A DNA stretch of 64,000 nt, from assembly GCF_033473495.1 (NCBI RefSeq), contig NC_088943.1:1840001-1904000 (forward strand). The letters run 5' to 3'. Source of the stretch: Cercospora beticola. Its lineage: Eukaryota > Ascomycota > Dothideomycetes > Mycosphaerellales > Mycosphaerellaceae. Within the stretch, counting starts at the first letter, position 1, and every line of letters begins with the position of its first letter. Shown piece after piece: positions 46,725 through 56,444 of the stretch. The notes beneath the pieces are model-generated. The model was not told the origin of the DNA. It saw only the letters and a program-made list of their open reading frames with translations, and searched no databases. A program made the position numbers and the translations under genes.

Positions 46725-46952
46725 GGTATAGCTATTCGATAGATACTATAATTATTCTAGTACTATAACGAGTATAGATATACGAAATATATATCGTTAC
46801 TTATATTATATATATATATAATAGAATAGTATAGAGACTAGCCTTCGTATATAATTCTAATAGTATACGTAGTCGCTATACGTAGCCGTAAGCGCTAAAC
46901 AGATGCCGACCGGAAAGCGACAATTATACGAACATAAAAACAGCCTTAAAAC

Positions 46953-46972
46953 ATAAACAAGGCCTTGTTTAT
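46953..46972. repeat. 20-bp perfect palindrome
   Basis: ATAAACAAGGCCTTGTTTAT is identical to its reverse complement. It lies just outside the RIP block. A related palindrome follows at 47021-47042. Confidence 0.6.
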
Positions 46973-47020
46973 AAACGCTAAGCACGACATGAAATAACGC
47001 CTATTTGATAGCGCTAACAA

Positions 47021-47050
47021 CACGAACAAGGCCTTATTCGTGGAATAAGG
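47021..47050. repeat. Second GGCC-centred palindrome overlapping a hairpin
   Basis: The 22 bases 47021-47042 form an inverted repeat centred on GGCC with one mismatched pair. Its right half also pairs downstream: CCTTATTC (47032-47039), GTG loop, GAATAAGG (47043-47050). The two structures are mutually exclusive. Confidence 0.5.
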
Positions 47051-48058
47051 CTTAGCACGAACTGGCGCGAACACCGAGGCAGACCATGGGGCAGCTGCAA
47101 TCAATAATTTCCTCGCTGCCAAAGGGACATTCAAAAGTCGCTGCACCGAGCATCTTGTTATCATCGACCAGTCGTGATACTTCACTCGATCCGTTGAAAG
47201 CGTCTTCGTAAGTTTAGCCATTCTGAACACCTCATCCAGGCTGCTCGAACCACAGACTTGGCTGGCACTGTGGCGAAATACTCAGTTCGAGGCCTCAGCC
47301 TTTTCTCTCCTGGTGGCTGTGGCCAGAACAGGGCTCTGGAGTCCAGCATTGCCCACAATTTCTGGACGTAGTGGATTGTTGTTGGCCTTCGCTGGAGGAT
47401 CGAGCCAGCAATAGCGGCGTTACGATACTCGTTATTGCATTGCCGCGCCCGCGGTGGCCCTCGAGAAAGAAGTAACAAGAACGTGTTCTGCAATGACAGC
47501 ATCGTTTTCCAGTAACAAATTTTGGCCATTCCAATCCTTCGTGAGCTGATGATTCACCATGAGCTTCCGAAGACGCAGAGCAGCTTCATCGGGGGATCTG
47601 GAACGTGGAACGGTGGAACGACCGATGCAAGCCGTGATACATTCCACTTCTCAGCCTTGTGCGCCTTCATGCCACAAAGTCACAATCAGTAATGCAGATC
47701 GCTTTGGTCACAGGCACAGCTGCTGGGTGACGCGACCCTCGAACGATTGCTCGAGAAATCGGGAAGAAGGAGACGAGAAGCTCCCAACAACAAGGCGACC
47801 ATACTTTCGTTGCCAACGAGAGTCTCCCAGCGCATATTCTGTAACTCGCGGCATTCTCCCCTCGTTCCAGTAGCGTGAAAGAGGTTGCGACGCTTTGCAC
47901 CTTCTCCCACAACCCGCACTAGCTCCGTGAAACCGCAGAGATGGCCGGATCGGCAAGGACTGCGCCGAACGAGCGCATTTACCTCCTGCTGTCCTCGTCA
48001 CGCACGTCCTTTCTCACCTCTTGCTGCCAAAAAGGCTACCAGAATCCTTCTTGCCGTC

Positions 48059-48916
48059 ATGTTTACGCTCACATTCATTGCTCTCCTCGCGAGAGTCGCT
48101 TTCGGGGACAGCCTGGGATTTCCATCCTGCGCAGAAGGCTGTCTCGGCGGCTACGGCGGATGCGACCAGCTCGACATTAAGTGCATCTGCAGCAACAAGG
48201 CCTTTCTCGAAGGGCTCTCCTGTTGCGTATTGGCGAGCTGCAAAAGCTCAGACATTGATCGTAGGTCACTTTACGTCAAGTGTCGGGAACATAAGCTCGG
48301 AAAATTTCTAACTCTGCGTGCAGAGGTGTCCACCAACGTGCGCTCTCTATGTTACTCGTATGGAGAAACCGATCTCCCCAATTTCACTACCTGCACCGCT
48401 AGCGAGGTCACCTTAGCACCTACGACCAGAATCGTGACCTACGTTGTAACGGGGTCGCCTAGCACCTCTGAAAGTCAGCCTAGTATCACATCCAATTCGG
48501 CCCCCGGAAGCAATACATCGTCAGGACAAGGCCCCGCCGATGCCGATAGTGCAGGTGTCACGACCTCCAGTGCCTCCGCGCCCACAGATCCAAACATCGT
48601 GACCTCTGCATCTACTTGGGCTCTCACAGCTACCGCGAGTTCCTCACCGATGCCAGGATCGAGTCCCAATGCGACTGCGATCGGGGCAGGAGTTGGTGCA
48701 GGCATTGGCGTAGCAGTCCTGCTGGCGGGCTTGCTTTTCTTCTGGAGGCGGCAGAATAATAAGAATAAGCCAAAGAACCCGCAGTCGTCGGACAGTTCTA
48801 TAGATGCTGCCCATGCGTCGCAGTCTATGGCAGCCAAGGATCCTGACGTTTTCCCTCACTCTGCTCCCAGAACTCTTGCCTGGCAGTCTGATCCTGAGGT
48901 AATGTCACGACGCTGA
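48059..48916 (+). CDS. CFEM-domain protein with C-terminal transmembrane anchor
   Basis: Two exons (48059-48260 and 48324-48916) and a 63-bp intron (GTAGGT, branch CTAAC, GTGCAG) encode 264 residues. A signal peptide (MFTLTFIALLARVAFG) precedes a CFEM domain: FPSCAEGC, a GGC, KCICSN, LSCC, ASC, then SLC and TTC after the splice, giving the usual spaced cysteines. A Ser/Thr/Pro-rich stalk leads to a membrane helix (about 184-208, AIGAGVGAGIGVAVLLAGLLFF) and a WRRQ stop-transfer with a cytosolic tail. CFEM proteins bind haem or act as surface sensors and adhesins in fungi. The intron is a multiple of three without a stop, so retention would add 21 residues. The ATG at 48059 was chosen because it starts the signal peptide. 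Confidence 0.88.
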   Translation: MFTLTFIALLARVAFGDSLGFPSCAEGCLGGYGGCDQLDIKCICSNKAFLEGLSCCVLASCKSSDIDRRSLYVKCREHKLGKFLTLRAEVSTNVRSLCYSYGETDLPNFTTCTASEVTLAPTTRIVTYVVTGSPSTSESQPSITSNSAPGSNTSSGQGPADADSAGVTTSSASAPTDPNIVTSASTWALTATASSSPMPGSSPNATAIGAGVGAGIGVAVLLAGLLFFWRRQNNKNKPKNPQSSDSSIDAAHASQSMAAKDPDVFPHSAPRTLAWQSDPEVMSRR

Positions 48917-49040
48917 ATCTCGGCAAAGCAGTGGTGGCCGTAAGCCTTGTAGCATCAAAGAGAGGTGCAAGGGCCAAGAGAAAACGGACGTGAATCGTAT
49001 GTACCAGCGACAGAAGATCTTTCTCGCCCTAAGCGAGCTT

Positions 49041-49121
49041 CTGCCTTTTATCCTAACCTGCCAACTCCTGCCGCTTATCTTGACCTGCCAACTCCTGCCT
49101 TTCACCCTGAGCTGCCAATTC
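49041..49121. repeat. 27-bp tandem repeat, three units
   Basis: Units at 49041-49067, 49068-49094 and 49095-49121, each beginning CTGCC on the plus strand. On the minus strand they encode the repeated QDKRQELAG-type tail of the membrane protein, and the stop codon lies in the last translated unit. Confidence 0.8.
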
Positions 49122-50840
49122 TCGAGGACTAGTTGTCCAAGATGGAGCTTCAACTGCGGCTATCGGGTAGTATTCTATGCCTTTGGGGTCTGAGTTCACA
49201 ATCTGTATGTCTTGGACATTCCGAGTCTCCGAAAGCCTTTGAGATTTGGATGCTCGCTGCCGTCTCCGAACGAAAAACAAGGCCACAGATATGGCAGCTA
49301 GAGCAGCTATCCCAACAGCAGCGCCTATTCCAGCTTTTGCACCTGTCGATAGGCCGGCATCGTTATCGTCAGTGTTGCTGCCATTGTTGCTCGTTGAATC
49401 GTCGAGGGGTGTCCAGTGATCCGTCCAGGACGAGGCGAAAAGACCGAGATCACTGTTGGTATAAATCGCTGTATCATCGCGATTTATGTCTTTAATATCT
49501 TCTCCGAGACCGTTTCGCATCGCGCCCGGACCAGGAGCCTGTACGATCCACCCTTTGCTGTTGTCCCAATTTCGACCAAAGAAAGCTGCTTGTAGGAATG
49601 ATTTGCCCAGGATGTACGTGCCTTCCGTTGGCCAGTCATCATCTGATGTAAGTTGCTCTGATGGGACCCAAGGTTGGCACGGAAAGTAGGGGATCGCGGA
49701 CGGTCGACCGGAATACAGTGGGTCCAGCGTCAGATTGAGAAGACGAAAAGGCACTTTGATAGTGACGCGTTGCGAAGAAGTCACTGAGGGTGAAAATACA
49801 AAGCCAAGATATGCAGGCGATGACACGATGGTCGTGTATCGCGCGTCGTCGGTATTCCACAGGTATAGATTGAGTGCCGAATCGTATGTCACAGGCAGCA
49901 GCGAGGCTACCCTTTCGCAAGTCGGCCGTGGAAGCGCAAGGTAAGACTCAATGGGCTGGAAAGATACTGGGATGGAGCTCTGCTCGCCCTGCCCATTCCG
50001 GAGGAGGCCTGTTTGTGTGTCGTTGAAAGAAAAAGGAGACCCTCCTGTTTCGACACCGATGACTATGTCTTGAAGATATGCTGCACTCCTGCCGAACTCT
50101 ACGATAGGGCCGATTGTTCTGCCCCGGTCGTAACCGCCGTAGTACATAGAGGCCGAATAGTTGAGAGCTGCCGAGCCGACGTGCAATCCAAAGCTGTTCG
50201 ACATGGTGACACTTTGGTTGGCTAGCCATGATCCTGGAGGCCAGTGATCTACACCAGTGATTTCCCAAGCCCCACGCCCACCCAGTGTCAGGTATCCTAC
50301 TTCAATAGGCGGCCCTTTTGACTCGTTTTCTCCGACGACATAGTTTCCCGATGTGAGGGCAACTTTTCCCGAGTTTGGTATCGTATTTCGTGCCATATCT
50401 GCCCCATTCGGACCCGGGGTCGCGAGTGAGTGTGGCCTGATCGGCCCTGTCATGTCCATGTTGCCACCACCATTGGCTCTGCGCACCTCGGGGACGAAAG
50501 CAGTTCGTAGATCGTTAGGGATACTTGTGTTTGGATTGAATCTGCCTCCGGTGCCGCATTTTGGATTGCCATCACACATGTCAACCGTAGGCAGTATGCT
50601 CGCGAGCCAACCTCCAGGAAATACATCGAACGCGTCGTACTTGTTGGGATCGTATGCTTCGCGTTCGTAGTCTCGGCTCACAAGTATTCTCAAAGAAGTC
50701 CAGGGGCCATCGAGGCCATAATTGCGACTTCCTGGTGGAACTTGGACGGGTGTTGCGACGACGGCTGTTGCGAGCATAACGCAGAGCCACATAGGGAGTG
50801 CCCTCTGCTGGCGGTGGATAATCATGGTCTGTATGTTCAT
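49053..50840 (-). CDS. Pepsin-fold-like membrane protein, catalytic aspartates not evident
   Basis: A single-exon gene of 595 codons from the ATG at 50840. A signal segment (MWLCVMLATAVVATP) is followed by a luminal region that starts NYGLDGPWTSLRILV and contains YILGKSFLQAAFFGRNWD. That segment is the usual C-terminal landmark of a large fungal family related to A1 aspartic peptidases. The DTG and second DTG/DSG motifs of active pepsins are not visible, so it is probably not an active protease. A membrane helix (about 500-525) is followed by RRRQ and a cytosolic tail ending in short repeats (GERQELAG, QDKRQELAG). The gene lies between two CFEM genes, and a surface sensor or binding role is plausible but unproven. 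No intron is needed. Confidence 0.75.
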   Translation of the reverse strand: MNIQTMIIHRQQRALPMWLCVMLATAVVATPVQVPPGSRNYGLDGPWTSLRILVSRDYEREAYDPNKYDAFDVFPGGWLASILPTVDMCDGNPKCGTGGRFNPNTSIPNDLRTAFVPEVRRANGGGNMDMTGPIRPHSLATPGPNGADMARNTIPNSGKVALTSGNYVVGENESKGPPIEVGYLTLGGRGAWEITGVDHWPPGSWLANQSVTMSNSFGLHVGSAALNYSASMYYGGYDRGRTIGPIVEFGRSAAYLQDIVIGVETGGSPFSFNDTQTGLLRNGQGEQSSIPVSFQPIESYLALPRPTCERVASLLPVTYDSALNLYLWNTDDARYTTIVSSPAYLGFVFSPSVTSSQRVTIKVPFRLLNLTLDPLYSGRPSAIPYFPCQPWVPSEQLTSDDDWPTEGTYILGKSFLQAAFFGRNWDNSKGWIVQAPGPGAMRNGLGEDIKDINRDDTAIYTNSDLGLFASSWTDHWTPLDDSTSNNGSNTDDNDAGLSTGAKAGIGAAVGIAALAAISVALFFVRRRQRASKSQRLSETRNVQDIQIVNSDPKGIEYYPIAAVEAPSWTTSPRELAAQGERQELAGQDKRQELAG

Positions 50841-52074
50841 AGGTCTTGTTTCAGTGCTGCAGGCTGAGAGTTCCGAGTAGTCCCCCGCGACAACTTTTCT
50901 CGAAGGTCACGCAAGTTATGTGGCCGGGGAACCGGAACTGTACTGGAACTGGAAGAGGCAGTGCAGCGCCCCTGCAACGCACTATGCCCTAAGCTAAAGT
51001 TCCCTCTTAGATGATTATCAAAATTGGCCAACACTCTGCAGATGACCTGAATGCAAGCTCTCGGTCAGGGTGGAGATGCCCAGTTGATCCCGCAAGCCGG
51101 CCCCAGTTCTTGCAGGTTGGCGTGCCAAAACTCGCCAGAATTTCTGTGCAGCGCAAATGATTTGACATGGCGTTTGAGTATGGTGCGAGGGCAGCCAGCC
51201 GTTTCGCAAAGGCTACAGAACAAGTGCGTGCCGCCCACGAAGCTGGGAAATTGACGAGAGAATTCATTCGTCGCCTTGTTGGCGGCTACTGCTAGCCGCT
51301 TCATGGTACATGATGTCCATGTTCTCGCACGTCCTCCAGGCCGCCGCGGCGGCCATCAGATGAGCGCAAGTGGATTTTCGATGAAAGGCTGAGGTGGCTT
51401 GCGACCATGAAGTCAAAATTGTATCCACGCGCGGTGTGGTATCGAAGCATGCGAGCGCTAAAGTGCCAAGGGCGCTTAGACTACCATCTGCGTCTTGGCG
51501 TTTGAGCTCTCGGCCCGAAAATCGAAACTTAAGGCAGTAGAACTAAGTCTGTCCAATGCTACTCAAATTCGACTCCCGCACGTTGACGTACGACACGAAA
51601 ACTTCGCACCGTAATCGAGGCAGAATCGACCGCACTGCCGCATCGATCGTGAGACAATGAGGTTGCCTGACGGCCGGCAGATCCGATCAGGCTGAGATGT
51701 GGGAAGTCTACCAGTTCGCGCTAGCACATCCTCAGAGTAGTGTGCCAAGAGATTGATGGAGGCTGATATCTAGATTTGTCGATGTTCGACGTCTCGCATA
51801 AAACTCTACCTGCTTTGCAGGCACCGGCAAGGCTGAGTTGATCAATCGACCGCCTCACGGCCGCATCCTCAGCTGCTCCCCACATGGCTCCTTCTTTGAG
51901 TAGAGTGTCGGTTCGTACTTCCGTCTACTGTCCACACTAGCTCGGCGAACCCGTGTAGGTGACCCGATTGACAAGCTATGCTTTCAGCGTAAGTAAACCT
52001 ACTGCTGCACTCGTCGCGCGCATCTTTTTCTATCTTTTGCTGATAGCAGAGCAGCTTGTATACCTGGCTCTGTC
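50841..52074. other. Intergenic between divergent surface-protein genes, no gene seen
   Basis: About 1.23 kb. Frames on both strands are short and overlapping. Sequence near 51920-51990 (CACTAGCTCGG...) resembles sequence near 47920-47960 upstream of the other CFEM gene. Confidence 0.45.
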
Positions 52075-52741
52075 ATGTCGACGCTGGTACTTTTCACTCT
52101 CCTCGCGAGTGTCGCTCTCGCTCTCGCTCAGACTCAGATGCCCGGTCTGCCAGAGTGCGCGCAAGGCTGCATTACCGACTCTTGTGGCTGCAATCAGGTC
52201 GATCTCGCGTGTATTTGCAGCAATACTCAGCTTATCGACAATCTCTCATGCTGCGTATCGGAGAACTGCGACCAGTCAGGCCAAGATGGTGTGTTCCACG
52301 ATTCTGCTGGCCCGAAAGTAACTAACTCCGTGCGCAGAGGTTTTCATCTACGTTGACGTCCTGTGTGACTCGTACGGTGGGACCACGCTGCCTACCGACG
52401 CCACCTGCGCCGCCACCGCGTCCGGCCGAGTCACTACTACCGCAGTTGATCCTCGTCCGTCGACTGCAGTCAACACGGACACAATTACATCGGCTCCAGC
52501 GACTTCCTTGTCCACCACCATGGAGTTCTCCACGAGCGAGACCGCGACTGATGTCGAGAGTTCTGAGACCACCTCGACCACTAGCGCCTCAACCAACATC
52601 AGGACTACCTCGACTGCTGCCACTACCTCGAGTGATCGCGGACTGGAGGCTACGCCGTTAGCCTATACAGGAGCTGGCGCTCGCGCAACTGCAGTGGTCG
52701 GAATGTTGGGCGCTATGGTCATTGGTGCACTGGCTCCATGA
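52075..52741 (+). CDS. CFEM-domain protein, probably GPI-anchored
   Basis: Two exons (52075-52288 and 52338-52741) with a 49-bp intron (GTGTGT, branch region ACTAAC, GCGCAG) encode 205 residues. The signal peptide (MSTLVLFTLLASVALALAQ) is followed by a CFEM domain (LPECAQGC, CGCNQVDLACICSN, LSCC, ENC, and after splicing VLC and ATC). A Ser/Thr-rich region and a C-terminal hydrophobic tail without basic residues (VVGMLGAMVIGALAP) follow, typical of GPI attachment near TGAGARA. The intron interrupts the domain at the same place as in the CFEM gene at 48 kb, so the two are probably paralogues. CFEM-GPI proteins function in haem uptake, cell-wall integrity or host interaction in various fungi. 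Confidence 0.87.
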
Positions 52742-53275
52742 GCTGCAGGTCAGAGTACATGAATAGAAGAGCGATGGTGAGCAGCAGAGACTCAGATGAA
52801 TGTAATAGGGGCTTATGTAAGCAAAAAGACTGTGTGTAATTCGAGCGCAAGAATCACGACTCTGAGTCTCAGTGTTCGATATTGGTCCTCGGATTTGGAA
52901 GATCGATATTCGCTCGGAAGTCGCAGGATGCTCACAGAGAGACATTTAAAAAGACCGCATCTTGTCCAAATTGGTGTTCATGCTTGTCGGAGGCTAGAAG
53001 AACATCTGCACGGAGACCATTGGCCCCTTTGTGCCACGATCAATAAAGAGCATTGCAAAGGATCCGCACTCTCACTCAAAACGTGAGCTTCCATTCTTCT
53101 TAAAGTTTGAGCACGAAGCTCCTATCTAGATCTCAAGGAAAGTCCATGTATTCCAATCCACCTCCATCTCCCGTTGCTGCTCGCCGTCCCAGTCAGGCTC
53201 CGCCGCCCCGTAGAGAATGTCCGTCGATAGCTCCCCGCGCGAATCCGTGCCAATCCAAACCACCTCTCCCCTCTT
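52742..53275. other. 3' flank; possible extension of the cysteine-rich protein gene at its right end
   Basis: Converging 3' ends. Bases 53126-53275 continue the frame of the neighbouring minus-strand gene past a TAG and may be coding if a second intron is used. Confidence 0.4.
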
Positions 53276-53669
53276 CTACATGGTGACCTCGATGTCATCC
53301 AAAGCGTTCTCAGCGGCGAATTCTTCATCAGCCGCTCTTACAAATACCGAGTTCTTACAAGTACCTTTCTTTATCTACAACAAGCGAGGGGAGTTTCGTG
53401 TCAGCCTCGCTGTGCAATTTTCGATTTATGATTGTGAAGTTCGATTTACTTACCTTCTTTTCACAGGCCAAGAGCAAGCGGGAATTGTCACAATTCTGAC
53501 AACATGTTTCAGGCAGACAAACTGGTTGCTTGCATTGCACCAGCCGTGCCTTGCTGCTACATTTGTAGCATGATGGTGGCTTGCAGTGTGGCGTGCCCGC
53601 GGGGGGATCGTTGGCGAAGACGCCGATGGCGCCCATGAGGAGGACGACGATGATGGAGAGACGGGCCAT
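53276..53669 (-). CDS. Small secreted cysteine-rich protein 2, alternative C-terminus possible
   Basis: Exon 1 (53669-53454) encodes a signal peptide (MARLSIIVVLLMGAIGVFA) and a cysteine-rich domain (HC, SCYKC, VQC, VC, TCC, NC, AC). After a 79-bp intron (GTAAGT, branch CTGAC, TTGTAG), exon 2 adds KKGTCKNS and an acidic tail and stops at TAG 53276-53278, giving 104 residues with ten cysteines. The same frame continues beyond the TAG for 49 codons (KRGEVVWIGTDSRGEL...) to 53126. A 66-nt in-frame GTAAGA...ATGTAG segment (53341-53276) could be spliced out to remove the stop and yield a 132-residue form. The family is not recognised. It is a candidate secreted effector or antimicrobial protein, which is inference. 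Confidence 0.7.
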
Positions 53670-53773
53670 TGTGGACTCTTCTTGGTGTTGGTTTGTCTGA
53701 GGTCGGAGGCGATTGTTGTGACGATGATGTTGCTGTGAGCTTGTCGGATGCTGCCAGTGGTGATAGATGGCGC

Positions 53774-53781
53774 CTTATATA
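53774..53781 (-). promoter_or_regulatory. TATA box (TATATAAG on minus strand)
   Basis: TATATAAG lies about 105 bases upstream of the ATG of the cysteine-rich protein gene at 53669. Confidence 0.45.
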
Positions 53782-55473
53782 TTGATCGTCTTTCTCACTT
53801 CAAGTGCTTCGGCCCTCTCGGTCTCTTGCGTGCAGGTCCAACGTTGGCGATGCATACGGAGTCTCACGCTCCGCAGCAGATGGTGATGTTGCACTTCGCA
53901 TTCCATTGTGTTGTCGTCTATCGGATCAAGGTCATCCTTGGCCTCAGGCTACTGTTATAGCACGACTAGGCTTTGATGCTGATGGATGGACCGGATCTGC
54001 TGTCTTGCAGCATACCGCATTGCAACAATCATGGATCATTTCTTGAAAAAGATGTGTTGGGCTTCGTATTTCAGAGCCGAATCATTGGTTGACAATAGCC
54101 GTGTGTACTCATGTTACGAGTTCAACATCAGTGGTCGCAAGTCCATCTAAGCAAGGTCATGGGCGGAAAGGTAGATCATGTCTCTTGTCAGCATTTTGGA
54201 ACTCGAAGTTTGATGTATAGTCCAGACTTACTCTTTTCCATATGAATGTTGACGAGCTGGGCCGGACACCCAGGTTGCGTCCGGGCTTCTCGAGCTTCTG
54301 GCATTTTCATGGACATGATAACTCCACCAAGCTAGAAAGCTGCCTTCATCCCGCAGTACATGGCGTGTACTTCCATATCGAAAGGGACTTGTGGGCATGA
54401 AATGGCAGAGGAGGGTCCGTCAAAGGTTTGACTTCGACCTAGGGTTGTCGTATAGCTCGTGTTCCAGCAAAGTCTTATCCAACCATGCTCACCTTTTCCT
54501 TGATGCCCGCTTCGAGTTCTGCGGAGCTCCAATACAATTAAGCTTCTAGCTGTACCGCAATACCCTCCTTTTACCCGTGCGAACAGTGCCAGTGCCTGGA
54601 GTGATGGAAGCGATATCCCAGCGAGCTTTCGAGCTTGCCTGCTGCGCTTCCTGTCTCTGGTAGGTCCACATGTGCTAGCTGTTCATTGTCCTTCTTGCAG
54701 ATGAGAGTATTCGTGTTGGTTCCGTCTGTGAGGATTTCTGCGAGAATCAGTCGAGCAAACTGAACCTATTTTGGTTTTCGGTGATATTGCACCCAAAGTC
54801 AGATGGCCTGGAGCAACTCATTGACGTGTCGCCAGTTCGCAACCCCCGAAGCCTAGAAGAGTTGGTTCGTCGTTCTGAATAACCCGAGCATTAATTATGA
54901 CTCGAGTATATGCAGTCCGGCTGCAGCCATGTTGCACACGTGATCGCTTGCTTCCAAATACACATTTGGAAGCCGTCAGCAACTCTGCGTGATCGCACAC
55001 TTGCCTCTTCTTGGACCAAGATGCAGTGTCCTCCTCGTATGCTCTCACTCAAAGTATCTTGGAATAAAGTATGCTGGTTACGGCCTTGTAGCTCTGGCAT
55101 CGGAATGGAACGTCTTGTCGTAAGGCGAGCGTTTTCATTGTCGTTATGCCATGCTCAACGTCCCCCTAAGACATCTTCACTGCTTCCTCAAAAGTTGGAA
55201 CTGGTTCGCTTCACAACTTCTCGCACAGGACTTCTAGGTCCGGGATATGCCCGCGATCTAAAAAGTACCAAAGCCAAGCGTCTCACCGGGCGCGGATGCG
55301 AGAAAATGTCGAAGCGATGTGGTGAGAAGGGATTGCAAGTGCGGTGGATCTTACCGAAATATCAGCTTGCTGGGCACGTCTTGAGATGCCGAACTTGCCT
55401 CGCTTCTGGCCAGTGATGGAACGATAGGCGAGACTTTCTCCGACCAACAGCTCCTACTGACAACTATGGCACC
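53782..55473. other. Intergenic, no gene supported
   Basis: About 1.7 kb. The longest frame (54910-55416, plus) lacks a domain and has shadow-like Arg/Ser/Cys composition. No repeat was recognised. Confidence 0.4.
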
Positions 55474-56444
55474 TTACTTTGCAGGCTCCAACTCAGAGTC
55501 AGTCCCAATAATAGCGTGCTCCTCTTCCTGTGTCAATGCCAACGCGAAGTATTCGGAGAAAGCAGCACAGCGTTCAACTTCGGAAGAGAAGTGTTCCAGG
55601 ACCGAAGCAGGGCGCCCCGGTACCCGCCGTTCCACACGATTTTGACTCAGCAGCACACTTCCCGAGAGACGGTGTGCTGCTCCCAGATCTTTGGCACTTT
55701 CGAAGCGCTGTGCTACAACGAGTTTGGTGAAGCGACCAATGGTCATGTTGTAATGGTTGAGAACGTGAAAATCAGCCAGAAAGAATTCACTGTCCGAGAA
55801 ATGATAGATTTCCTTCCAATCATCGTTACCACAACGGAAGAAGTAGACCCATACTTTCTGGCTCGGATCAGTGTGCTGGGGCAGTGTTTTCAACTCAAGC
55901 CGGAGGTCTTGGCCGCGGAGCCCGTCCACAATGTTATCATGCTGAAGAAGTAGCGGAGTTGTAGGGCCATCGGCACCAAAACCGACGTCTATCAGATACT
56001 TGCTGCCTTCGACGAATACGATGTTGGCCATGTGGCTCCTTCACAGATGGTGTCAGTTGCGTGCCGATGAAGCAATGGAAACACCAAGACTCACATAGGC
56101 CTCCACCCACCATCTGTCAACCCGACTGTGGCGGTGGTGATACGGCAAACTACACCGTATGCATTAAACCCCAGAGAGCGCAAGATGATGCCGAAGAATG
56201 CATTGTTCTCCAAGCAATAGCCGCCGCGGCCGCGAGTTACAGTCTTGTCGAACAGGACTTCTGGGTCCAGTGAGATTTTACGATCTACGGAATAATGAAG
56301 TTCCAGTGTCTCGAAAGGTACGTGTACGAGCTGATGTCGAAGCAAGGCGGTAAGATAGGACAGTGAGTGTGGCGGGAACCGGTCTGGCGAAAAATGGATG
56401 CGCTCGAAGTAGGCATGGAGCTGTGATTGGTTGTAGTTGCTCAT
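55474..56444 (-). CDS. NAT: Arylamine N-acetyltransferase
   Basis: Two exons (56444-56095 and 56038-55474) with a 56-bp intron (GTGAGT to GTGAAG) encode 304 residues. The catalytic triad is complete: Cys 77 in RGRGGYCLENN, His 119 in SHMANIV and Asp 134 in YLIDVGFG. The splice joins GGWRPM to SHMANIV and restores the His motif, which confirms the boundary. NATs transfer acetyl or malonyl groups from CoA thioesters to arylamines in the cytosol. In plant-associated fungi they can detoxify benzoxazolinone-derived aminophenols. Length is normal for fungal NATs. The ATG at 56444 (MSNYNQSQL) is the first in frame that gives a standard N-terminus. Confidence 0.93.

Larger units (their letters stand above)
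36842..46920. other. AT-rich RIP-mutated block
   Basis: About 10 kb in which CpA and TpG dinucleotides are nearly absent and TpA is in great excess, on both strands, with stop codons in every frame. This is the composition left by repeat-induced point mutation of repeated DNA in Pezizomycotina. Boundaries are abrupt on both sides (about 36.84 and 46.92 kb). It contains the LTR elements listed separately. The outer margins, 36842-37612 and 46725-46920, have the same composition but no recognised element. Confidence 0.9.
46921..48058. other. Intergenic right of the RIP block, no gene supported
   Basis: About 1.1 kb with short frames only. Composition returns to normal from about 47.05 kb. Contains the two palindromes and the promoter of the CFEM gene. 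Confidence 0.4.

Noticed and set aside
36842..46920. Mitochondrial insertion or centromere as the cause of the AT-rich block
   Set aside because: LTR pairs, primer-binding sites and copia reverse transcriptase remnants with TG to TA changes explain the composition by RIP of transposons.
54910..55416. Plus-strand frame of 168 codons
   Set aside because: No motif, unusual Cys/Arg/Ser composition and no promoter or intron evidence.
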